Positions 28,055 through 36,808 of a stretch of DNA of 64,000 nt are shown here, piece by piece. Made by a program: the position numbers and the translations under genes. Source of the DNA: Candidatus Peribacteria bacterium (lineage in GTDB: Bacteria > Patescibacteriota > Gracilibacteria > UBA1369 > LOWO2-01-FULL-3); the NCBI GenBank assembly GCA_943358175.1, contig CALRGV010000002.1, forward strand, positions 51,328 to 115,327, given 5' to 3'. Below the pieces are notes generated by a model. It was not told the DNA's origin. It did no database searches and saw only the letters and a list, made by a program, of their open reading frames with translations. Each line of letters opens with the position of its first letter. Position 1 is the stretch's first letter.

Positions 28055-30169
28055 TCACCGGGCAAATCTTCTATAAGAGGCACCACCTAGGACAGAAAGA
28101 ACTAGCAACCAAAGTATTTCCGGACCGGTTTCACTTGTACCGCCCTTTATATTTTTTATTTCCTCCTTACCGGCACTACCATTTTGCACAGCGGGAGACG
28201 ACACCACATTGACAACTCCACCAGCTATAGCCGGAACAATTTTATCAAAACCATCGCTTATATTGCCTTTGGCATCCACCGCCGCAACAGCGAAATAATA
28301 CTGCGTTCCATTTTTCAAATTTGGAATATACCAGGTAGTTGCATTTGTAAAAGTATCCACGGCATTTACCAAATCATTGGGAGAAGTACCAAAATAAATA
28401 CGATAATTCTTAACAAGATTCATCAAAGAAGACGGAGCCGACCAATTAAGCATTATACGCCCGTCAGCCGGTTTTGCGATAAGACCCATTACCTTATCCG
28501 GATTAGCACTTGGAATAGCCCCCAATTTACCAACTTGAATAGATTTGTCATCAGACTTCGTGCCATTTCCCAACTCATCAACAAACTCAAAATTTAATTT
28601 ATAAGTTCCAAAATCAATAGGCGCAACAAAATTACCCTCATAATAACCGGCAGGATTTTTATTTAAAGTATAAACATTACCGGAAACAACCACCTGAGCT
28701 TTAGATAAAGAATCTCCGGTATAAACCTTCACTCCAATTGCTGTTCCCGGATCCACTGGGACGCTCGGATCAATAACAATTTGCGAAATTTTCACACCCT
28801 TAGTATCAATAGTAAAATCAACAGTTGAGCTGGAACTAATAACCGTACCAATATCATTTACCGCTGCCACATACAACTTATGTGGGCCATCTGCCAATAA
28901 ACTAGTGGTATAAGAAAATTTGCCGGAAGCATCTGCCACAATTGCCGACATCTCCTGGTTATTATCAAAAATTTTCAATTTGGAATTGGAGGGAGCGGTA
29001 CCACTCACTACCTGAACATTAGTACTAAAAGTACCTGGAACAGGATTAGTCAACACCACGGAAGCAGCCCCGGCAACCGGAGCGGAAGCCACACCGGAGG
29101 AAACAGTCACGGACTTAATTCCAAATACACCAACATTCGACAAATCAGTAACCTTCAAGTTATAAACACCCGGCTGCTTAAAATTAAAAGCTAAACTAAA
29201 AACATGAGAACCTTGATCCTGAACACTAAAACTATAATCATCGGGAAGAGTTGCAAAACCGGCATTAGAACCATCAATTGAAAACCTCACCTTTCCGGCA
29301 TAATTAGAAACCAACTGATTAGAAGCATCATAAGCACTGATTTTTAAAGTAGAGCTCTGATTTGACGTCACCGTAGTGGGAACATCCTCAAAGCTGAAAT
29401 GATCTATAGGCCCGGAAGCATTACCCTCGCTTTGACTTCCAAAAGCAGCCAATTTTACTTTATTAGAACTAAATAACTGATCAGTAGAACTGAAATAAAC
29501 AACCTTCGCGCGTGAAGTCAAAATAACATCCGCCGTCACGTCATAGACCGAGTAATTAACCAAACCGGCATTCTCTGGAATCACTTGAAAACGAACTTCA
29601 CCATTCACATTGGAAATATTGGTTTTATCCAAATAAGTAATTGAATCTGACTCCGAACTTGAAATCAATTTTACAATATGACCACTTACAGGATTATTAA
29701 AATCATCTTTCAATTTAACAGTAAGATTAGCCAATTCGGAACCCATGTGAACAACCTGATCCTTTGGGGTAAGTTCAGAATTAATCATTGATAATTTAGC
29801 GGCATTAATTCTAAAGGAGCTGGAAATACTTTGCTGAGAAGATCCATTTATAATAAGAAAAACACTATAAATACCTGAAGCAGAAGTGTAATACTCGGAA
29901 AGTTTTGCATAAGCCACTCCACTATCATCAGATGCACCCTGGAGCTGAATCTGCTGACCGCTTGGTTGAACTACTACGAAAGTAACGCTCGTACCAGCAC
30001 CAATCTTCGAAGTTCTCAACACCGTAGGAGTTCCGGCCACAGCCTCCATACCATAAGCTTGCACAGGCACAATAGTGGAATTCTGCTGTACCGAAGAAGC
30101 AAATACAGCCGTGGAAAGCGCCCCTGCGGCAAGACCTAAAAGTGATATAAGCAATAATTTTATCTTCAT
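28055..30169 (-). CDS. Secreted multi-domain surface protein (Ig-like/FN3-like repeats) with C-terminal TGPE + TM + basic tail
   Basis: N-terminal signal peptide; repeated beta-rich domains; C-term GGTSETGPEILWLLVLSVLGGASYRRFAR. Confidence 0.8.
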   Translation of the reverse strand: MKIKLLLISLLGLAAGALSTAVFASSVQQNSTIVPVQAYGMEAVAGTPTVLRTSKIGAGTSVTFVVVQPSGQQIQLQGASDDSGVAYAKLSEYYTSASGIYSVFLIINGSSQQSISSSFRINAAKLSMINSELTPKDQVVHMGSELANLTVKLKDDFNNPVSGHIVKLISSSESDSITYLDKTNISNVNGEVRFQVIPENAGLVNYSVYDVTADVILTSRAKVVYFSSTDQLFSSNKVKLAAFGSQSEGNASGPIDHFSFEDVPTTVTSNQSSTLKISAYDASNQLVSNYAGKVRFSIDGSNAGFATLPDDYSFSVQDQGSHVFSLAFNFKQPGVYNLKVTDLSNVGVFGIKSVTVSSGVASAPVAGAASVVLTNPVPGTFSTNVQVVSGTAPSNSKLKIFDNNQEMSAIVADASGKFSYTTSLLADGPHKLYVAAVNDIGTVISSSSTVDFTIDTKGVKISQIVIDPSVPVDPGTAIGVKVYTGDSLSKAQVVVSGNVYTLNKNPAGYYEGNFVAPIDFGTYKLNFEFVDELGNGTKSDDKSIQVGKLGAIPSANPDKVMGLIAKPADGRIMLNWSAPSSLMNLVKNYRIYFGTSPNDLVNAVDTFTNATTWYIPNLKNGTQYYFAVAAVDAKGNISDGFDKIVPAIAGGVVNVVSSPAVQNGSAGKEEIKNIKGGTSETGPEILWLLVLSVLGGASYRRFAR

Positions 30170-30314
30170 TTTTGTTTTTTTATCTTATCATTCTACCTCA
30201 TTTTAGAAGAATCAGCAATGAAGCCAAACATAACTACCTAATCAGTCAAGGTAATAAAACGATTGAAAAAATAGCCATTTTTGCTAGTATCGATAAGAAG
30301 AAATTAAAAAATAT

Positions 30315-31856
30315 ATGAAAAAAATACTAAACAGCTTAATGGTAATGTTTTTCTGTTTTGCTTTAAGTGCACAACTGGCATACGCCGAGACCACACCGGA
30401 GCCTAACTACCTGAGAGCGGTAATAAACCTTCCAAATGCGGTAGAAATCAAGAAAAGCACTATTTTCGACGCATCCCAATCATATATTCCCGAAGGAATG
30501 AAAAACGTTAAATACGAATGGGATTTTGGTGATGGCAACCGCAACGAGGGAGTGGAAGTACTTCATTCATACAAAGAGCCCGGATACTACAATATAAAGC
30601 TAACGCTTAACGACGGGAAAAACAGCTCAAATTCTACCCTCAAAGTCTTTGGCTACAGAAAACTAATCATTCTTATTACAGATCAGACTGAGAACAGAGA
30701 TAGAATTGAAATCATACAAAACTACGCCGAAAAAAAAGGCGTATATCTCAAAACAATTGATAGTTATGGAAGCAGCACGGAATTCATTTCCGAAGAAATT
30801 CTGACAAAAAAACTGACAGAAGCCATAGAGGATCTCCAAAAAGCTAAACAAATAGCCATCTGGAGCAAAGAAAATTCCGGCCTAAATTCAATTTCTCGTT
30901 TTATTCAAAACAATAGCGGTAAAATAGCCAGCGATTTTAGACAAAAAACCCTGATAGTACTCGACAATTCAGTTGAAAACAAAATAGAACGTACTCAGCG
31001 CCAATTCAATCTCATAAAACCAAAGGTAATTATAGTAACGAAAGAAGGAGCCATCGACGCCTTAATAGAAAGCATATCCGAAGATGAATTCATTAATTCT
31101 CTTAAAGAAAGAGGTAGCGTTTATGAAATAGTAGACTCAAAAAGAGGAAAACTACTCCCATGGAATTTTATGACCTACTTCGTTAATGCCCTGGTAAATA
31201 ACGGCATTCCGGATAACACCATCGCACTTCTTCTTTTACTACCGGTTATCGCCACTGTAGTCGCAATAATGCGCCAAGTGGTTGGCATCACCACCTTCGG
31301 AATATATACACCCACTATCATGACCCTTTCCTTCCTGATTATTGGAATACAAGCGGGGTTGTTGACGCTTCTGGTCGCAATTTTAGTTGGAATTGCCGCC
31401 AAACCATTGCTAAAACGTGCCCGCATGCTTTTTATTCCAAAAATGGCCATCGTGCTGACAATAGTAACGCTCGCATTATTTTTAATTTTAATCTCAGCAA
31501 ATTATTTTGGATTCTTTAATGCTCAATTTCTCTCAATCGCTATTTTTCCAATGTTAATATTGAGCACTCTGGTTGAAAAATTCGTCACTGCTAGAACGGA
31601 AAACGGACTTTCTTCAGCCGCTGTACTGATGTTTGAAACATTAATAGTGGCAATAATTGCCTACTTCATAACCGGCGGAGAAATAGATCTAGGATTCACA
31701 GTTATTAAACTCGAATTTGTAAAAAGAATGATGCTCACTTATCCGGAATTGGTTTTCCTACTAATAATAGTAGATGTATTTCTGGGAAAATGGACCGGAT
31801 TAAGAGTCCTGGAACGCATACGCTTCAGAGAAATATTACGTCATATTGAAGAATAA
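30315..31856 (+). CDS. PKD domain + 7TM (inactive transglutaminase-associated 7TM type) membrane protein
   Basis: Signal peptide; PKD motif YEWDFGDGNRNEG..HSYKEPGYYNIKLTLNDG; C-terminal multi-TM GITTFGIYTPTIMTLSFL. Confidence 0.72.
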   Translation: MKKILNSLMVMFFCFALSAQLAYAETTPEPNYLRAVINLPNAVEIKKSTIFDASQSYIPEGMKNVKYEWDFGDGNRNEGVEVLHSYKEPGYYNIKLTLNDGKNSSNSTLKVFGYRKLIILITDQTENRDRIEIIQNYAEKKGVYLKTIDSYGSSTEFISEEILTKKLTEAIEDLQKAKQIAIWSKENSGLNSISRFIQNNSGKIASDFRQKTLIVLDNSVENKIERTQRQFNLIKPKVIIVTKEGAIDALIESISEDEFINSLKERGSVYEIVDSKRGKLLPWNFMTYFVNALVNNGIPDNTIALLLLLPVIATVVAIMRQVVGITTFGIYTPTIMTLSFLIIGIQAGLLTLLVAILVGIAAKPLLKRARMLFIPKMAIVLTIVTLALFLILISANYFGFFNAQFLSIAIFPMLILSTLVEKFVTARTENGLSSAAVLMFETLIVAIIAYFITGGEIDLGFTVIKLEFVKRMMLTYPELVFLLIIVDVFLGKWTGLRVLERIRFREILRHIEE

Positions 31857-31858
31857 CT

Positions 31859-34255
31859 ATGTTTTCATTTTTCAAAAACAAAGGAATTCTGGGCATCAAC
31901 GCCAGAAATTTACTCTATATGAGGCCATACAACCCTAAAAAAGCTGTTAAATTAGCCGATGACAAAATCAAGACCAAACAATTTCTATCCGCGCGTGATA
32001 TTTCGGTACCAAAATTATACGGAGTTATCAAAAACACAATTGAATTGGAAAAATTTGACTTCAATTCTCTGCCAAACTCCTTCGCTCTTAAACCAAACAC
32101 AGGATACGGAGGAGAGGGAATTATACCCATAACAGAAGTCAAAGACGGAAATTACTATACGGCCGGAGGAAACAAACTAAACAAGGAAGAGATCAAGGAC
32201 CACATCAGAGACATCTTGGATGGAAGATTTTCAATTTCAAACGTCAGCGATTACGCATTTTTTGAACAATATATCGTAGCGGATGAAAGAATAGGTAAAT
32301 ATTCCTATGAGGGACTTCCAGACATCAGGGTAGTGGTTCACAACCTTATTCCGGTCATGGCCATGCTCCGCTTACCTACAAAAGAGTCTAAAGGTAAAGC
32401 AAATTTGCACATGGGGGCTGTTGGAATTGGAATTGATATAGCCAAAGGACAAACAACCTACCTTTCCTACAAAAACCGCATAATAGAAGAGCTTCCAGAT
32501 GGTATGGGCAATATGAAAGCCATTAGCATTCCCTACTGGGATCAAATTCTAACCATAGCCTCGACAGTACAATTGGTCACAAATCTAGGATACATGGCTG
32601 TTGATATATGCATAGACAAAAATACCGGACCCGTACTGCTTGAAATAAACGCTCGTGCCGGTCTCGGAGTACAAATTGCCAATTTGGCACCACTTAGAAA
32701 AAGGCTAGAGAGAATAGAAGGGGTCAAAGTAACTACACCAGCAAAAGGAGTAAGAATAGCTAAAGACATGTTCGGAAATATAATAGAAAAAGGAATTGCT
32801 CAAATTTCCGGCAAACAAGTGATTAGCACCAGTGAAAAAATAGAAATTATTCAAAAACAGAACACCATCCAAATTGCTGCAAAAATAGATACCAGCAAGA
32901 AAATCAGTATCCTGGACGAAGAGACGGCTGTAAAAAGCGGTCTACTTGAAAACGAAAATGACTATGATGACGAAAAATCTACACTGAAATTAAAATTCAC
33001 ACTCAAGGGAAAGAGGATTCACACTATCGTTGAAATAGAAAAAATACCAAACAAAGAATACAAAATGATTATTGGGACAAGAGATTTACAAGAATTCTTA
33101 ATAGATACCAATTTAAATCAGGAGAAAAAAGAGCAAAAATCCATCAAAGTCGAAAACCACCATCCTCACGCAGAAAATAATCCCCAAAAAATAAATTTCT
33201 ATGAAATTGACCAAAAGGTCATTCATATCGATAACAAAATCAAACTACTTTATCATTTGAGGCCAATTAACCTGGAAAGTGAAAAGAAAAAGTTTTTTAA
33301 AAACATCAATTACAATCCGGAATTCGAATATCCAACAATTAAATTTGACGCAATAACCCTTCTGGATGAACTCAATAGAATAACCACAGACTCCACTCCA
33401 CTCGGAAAAATATACGAGGAAAAGAAAATGGAAATAATAAAAAAAATAAATCTATTAGAATCAATGGATGAAGAAAATTTCACCAAATACTCTATAGAAT
33501 TATATGGAAAACCAACCACGGAAGAATACGAAGAATGCAAAAAACTAATTTTAAATAGCAACCGGCAAACAGAAGAAAAGGGGACACTCAGTTCGAATGA
33601 GGCCAAAATAAAATTTGAAGAAGCATTCAAAAAATATGGATTAAGTAAGTGGAAAGTGAAAATAAAAGAAGAACTGGTTTCAAATTGTGTAGCCGGCAAA
33701 AATAATAGTCTATTCATAAAGAAAAATGCTCTCTTTAACGAAGATAGAATTAAAGAATTAATAATTCACGAAATAGAAACACACATTTTAACGGCAGAAA
33801 ATGGAAAACTTCAACCATACGAAATTTTCAATAGAGGACTAGCGAACTACCTTACAACACAAGAAGGACTGGCGATGTATAATGTGGAAAATCAAAGACA
33901 TCAAAAATTCACCCAGAACACAAAAGCACTCGGGCATGTAATAGCAATTTACGAATCAATGCACAACAGTTTTGCTAATGTATACGAAAAGCTGATAGAA
34001 CTTGGATTCACAAAGGAACAAGCATTTAGATCAGCAGTAAAAGCAAAAAGGGGATTCAGCGACACTGGTAGAAACGGTGCCTTCACTAAAGACTATCTAT
34101 ATTTCAAAGGATATTTCCAAGTAAAACAATTTGTAGAAAGCGGTGGGAAAATTGAGGAGCTATATATTGGCAAATTCAGCATCTCAGACTATGAAACAAT
34201 AAAGAATATAAATGGCATAAGGCCACCAAAACATCTCCCAAAGTGGCTTAAATAA
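31859..34255 (+). CDS. Fusion: alpha-L-glutamate ligase-like ATP-grasp + RimB/retropepsin-like segment + QEGLA-motif (DUF1704) metallopeptidase
   Basis: ALKPNTGYGGEGI..VLLEINARAGLGVQIAN (ATP-grasp); IAAKIDTSKKISIL..MIIGTRDLQEFLIDTNL (retropepsin-like); HEIETHILTAENGKLQPYEIFNRGLANYLTTQEGLAMYN (HExxxH + QEGLA). Confidence 0.8.
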   Translation: MFSFFKNKGILGINARNLLYMRPYNPKKAVKLADDKIKTKQFLSARDISVPKLYGVIKNTIELEKFDFNSLPNSFALKPNTGYGGEGIIPITEVKDGNYYTAGGNKLNKEEIKDHIRDILDGRFSISNVSDYAFFEQYIVADERIGKYSYEGLPDIRVVVHNLIPVMAMLRLPTKESKGKANLHMGAVGIGIDIAKGQTTYLSYKNRIIEELPDGMGNMKAISIPYWDQILTIASTVQLVTNLGYMAVDICIDKNTGPVLLEINARAGLGVQIANLAPLRKRLERIEGVKVTTPAKGVRIAKDMFGNIIEKGIAQISGKQVISTSEKIEIIQKQNTIQIAAKIDTSKKISILDEETAVKSGLLENENDYDDEKSTLKLKFTLKGKRIHTIVEIEKIPNKEYKMIIGTRDLQEFLIDTNLNQEKKEQKSIKVENHHPHAENNPQKINFYEIDQKVIHIDNKIKLLYHLRPINLESEKKKFFKNINYNPEFEYPTIKFDAITLLDELNRITTDSTPLGKIYEEKKMEIIKKINLLESMDEENFTKYSIELYGKPTTEEYEECKKLILNSNRQTEEKGTLSSNEAKIKFEEAFKKYGLSKWKVKIKEELVSNCVAGKNNSLFIKKNALFNEDRIKELIIHEIETHILTAENGKLQPYEIFNRGLANYLTTQEGLAMYNVENQRHQKFTQNTKALGHVIAIYESMHNSFANVYEKLIELGFTKEQAFRSAVKAKRGFSDTGRNGAFTKDYLYFKGYFQVKQFVESGGKIEELYIGKFSISDYETIKNINGIRPPKHLPKWLK

Positions 34256-35297
34256 TCAACATAGCATCACCAAAACTAAAAAATTTATAACCACCCTCAA
34301 TAGCCTTATCATAAATTGATAAGATTTTTTTAACAGGATCGGGGACCCCCTTTGATTCCAAAAAAGAAGCAACCAGCATTATCAAAGTACTTTTTGGTAA
34401 ATGAAAATTAGTAATCAAAGCATCAACAACTTTCCACTCATAAGAACCTGGATAAATGAAAATATTAGTATTTGAGGAACCGGGAATAAAGCTACGAGCA
34501 GCCGAATCATAAGACGACTCCAAAACACGTACGGAAGTTGTACCAACAGCTACTATTCTCTTTTTTTCACCAATCGCATTATTAAGACTATTCGCTACAT
34601 TTTCGGGCATAAAATATTCTTCGAAATGCATCTTATGATCAGTTAAATCATCTGCAACCACAGGAGCAAAAGTACCAAGACCAATATGCAAAACAACCTC
34701 TTCAACATCCACACCAAAAGAAAGCAACTTAGACAGTAAATCCTTCGTAAAATGCAATCCTGCCGTAGGAGCGGCCTTACTACCTTCATCAGCAGCAAAA
34801 ACAGTTTGATAATCATCAAAAACAGCCTTGGAATTTTTAATATAAGGAGGTAAAGGCATAGAACCAAGCTTGAAAAGTACAGTATTTAAATCTACACCAC
34901 GAAGAAGATTAAATGACAGAATTCTTCTTCCGTCAGGCAAAACCTCAACCACCGTACACTCTAAATCCTCACTCACTCTTACAGGTATATTTATTTTAAA
35001 ATTCCTCGCAGGTTTCAATAAAACCTCATAATTGGTTAAAGAAATTTGCTTTAACAAAAATATTTCACGCAAAGAGTCATTCACCCTAAATAAAATACGC
35101 GCAGGCACAACTTTTGATTTATTCAAAACCAACACATCATTTTTAGTTAAAAACTTAGGCAAATCATAAAAATGACAATGTTCAATAATATCATCTTTAG
35201 TCTTATAAACCAAAAGACGGCACGAATCACGAGGACTCGCAGGATTTTGAGCAATCAAAGAATCAGGCAAATTATAATCAAAATCAGAAGTTTTCAT
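34248..35297 (-). CDS. queA: tRNA preQ1(34) S-adenosylmethionine ribosyltransferase-isomerase
   Basis: MKTSDFDYNLPDSLIAQNPASPRDSCRLLV; AAPTAGLHFT; GTTSVRVLES. Confidence 0.95.
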   Translation of the reverse strand: MKTSDFDYNLPDSLIAQNPASPRDSCRLLVYKTKDDIIEHCHFYDLPKFLTKNDVLVLNKSKVVPARILFRVNDSLREIFLLKQISLTNYEVLLKPARNFKINIPVRVSEDLECTVVEVLPDGRRILSFNLLRGVDLNTVLFKLGSMPLPPYIKNSKAVFDDYQTVFAADEGSKAAPTAGLHFTKDLLSKLLSFGVDVEEVVLHIGLGTFAPVVADDLTDHKMHFEEYFMPENVANSLNNAIGEKKRIVAVGTTSVRVLESSYDSAARSFIPGSSNTNIFIYPGSYEWKVVDALITNFHLPKSTLIMLVASFLESKGVPDPVKKILSIYDKAIEGGYKFFSFGDAMLII

Positions 35298-36436
35298 GCA
35301 GACCAAGTAACAGGCTGAGCGCTTACTTCACCATTTTTCGTCAGAGATTTATCACGCTTGATAACAATAAGAGAAATATCATCATCCTGTACATGACCCT
35401 TCATAAAAGCGGAAACATCCAGCGCGATATGGTGATTAACACCTTCCGCGGAATACTGAGGGGCATATTCAACCACAGCTCTTTTCAAACGCTCCAAGCC
35501 ATACAATTCACCTTCAATATTTCTACCTTCAATTATTCCATCACTAAAAAGAACAATAAAATCACCATCTTCACAAGCAATCTCCTGCTCCTTTATCAGC
35601 TTAGAATTATCCGGAACCATTCCCAAAGCTATACCACCGGATAAAACTGCTTCACACACACCCGAAGACGCATGATAAATCAAAATATGCTCATGCCCGG
35701 CGCCTACATAGGTAAGTTTTTCAGTCTTCGAATCCCAGGAAAGCATGACCATAGTCATATACATGGCGCGCTTTATATGACGCTTGATATAGCGATTTAC
35801 ACTCACCAAAATCTCATAAGCGGAATTACAGGAGTCGGCAAATACGCTAATCAGGGAAGTAGCCATAGTCATAATCAAAGCCGCAGCCACACCATGACCG
35901 GTAACATCACCAATATAAATATATGTTTTCTCTTTTGAAGTAATAAAATTAAAAATATCACCACCTACTTCACTAGCAGGCTTATTCTTTGCAATAATTT
36001 GAAGCCCTGAAACTTGAGGCGAACTCAAAGGCAAGATGTCTCGTTGCAAACTGGCGGCAATGGTAAGTTCATCAATCATTCTATCTCTATCTTTAATATC
36101 AGAACTAACTTCGCTGAAACCCTTAGTAACCTGATTAAAAAAATGAGCCAAAACACCAATTTCATCAATTCTATTAGTAAAAATCTTTTTATATGGCTTA
36201 CCGACAATCAAGGCTTCCATCTGATCAATAACAACATCCAAAGGCCTAACAAATGAAAAATAAGAAAAAACAGTAAAAATTAGCACAAGCAACAAAGCAA
36301 AATACACTAAATAATTAATAGTCACTGTTGTATTATCAGCACTCGCCAAATAATACAAAACAGCAGTAGCAATCACTGATACCAAAAGCAACAGAATTAA
36401 AAGTTTTCTAACTATACTTATTCTAAATAATTTCAT
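35294..36436 (-). CDS. HAMP + PP2C/SpoIIE-type serine phosphatase (RsbU/RsbP-like)
   Basis: Two TMs, HAMP-like linker, SLQRDILPL, SEVGGDIFNFI..YIGDVTGHGVAAALIM, FIVLFSDGIIE. Confidence 0.92.
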   Translation of the reverse strand: MKLFRISIVRKLLILLLLVSVIATAVLYYLASADNTTVTINYLVYFALLLVLIFTVFSYFSFVRPLDVVIDQMEALIVGKPYKKIFTNRIDEIGVLAHFFNQVTKGFSEVSSDIKDRDRMIDELTIAASLQRDILPLSSPQVSGLQIIAKNKPASEVGGDIFNFITSKEKTYIYIGDVTGHGVAAALIMTMATSLISVFADSCNSAYEILVSVNRYIKRHIKRAMYMTMVMLSWDSKTEKLTYVGAGHEHILIYHASSGVCEAVLSGGIALGMVPDNSKLIKEQEIACEDGDFIVLFSDGIIEGRNIEGELYGLERLKRAVVEYAPQYSAEGVNHHIALDVSAFMKGHVQDDDISLIVIKRDKSLTKNGEVSAQPVTWSA

Positions 36437-36795
36437 TTATTTACAGTTTGCAAATAATCACTTATTGAATCAAAAACCGGAATAATCTCTGCAATACCAA
36501 TAGCAGCAAAGATATCCTTCACGTGAGCATTCAAACCCACAACCACCAACTTACTATCACGTTGAATCAAATGAGTATGAACCTCCATTAGATAACCAAT
36601 ACCCTCACTATTAATATATTTCAGATTAAAGAAATCAAAAATCAGATGTTTTAATTCAAAAGACTTAACAAAATCAGTAACCTTATCCTTTATCTCGGAA
36701 AAACCGGCCTTATCAAACTCACCATCAAAAACCACAACTTGCAGACTTTTCTCCTTATCAATCTCTGAAAAACTAATTTTTAAATTTGCATCCAT
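36433..36795 (-). CDS. STAS domain anti-sigma factor antagonist (RsbV-like)
   Basis: LKHLIFDFFNLKYINSEGIGYLMEVH. Confidence 0.88.
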   Translation of the reverse strand: MDANLKISFSEIDKEKSLQVVVFDGEFDKAGFSEIKDKVTDFVKSFELKHLIFDFFNLKYINSEGIGYLMEVHTHLIQRDSKLVVVGLNAHVKDIFAAIGIAEIIPVFDSISDYLQTVNK

Positions 36796-36808
36796 AAAAT
36801 AAGTTAAA

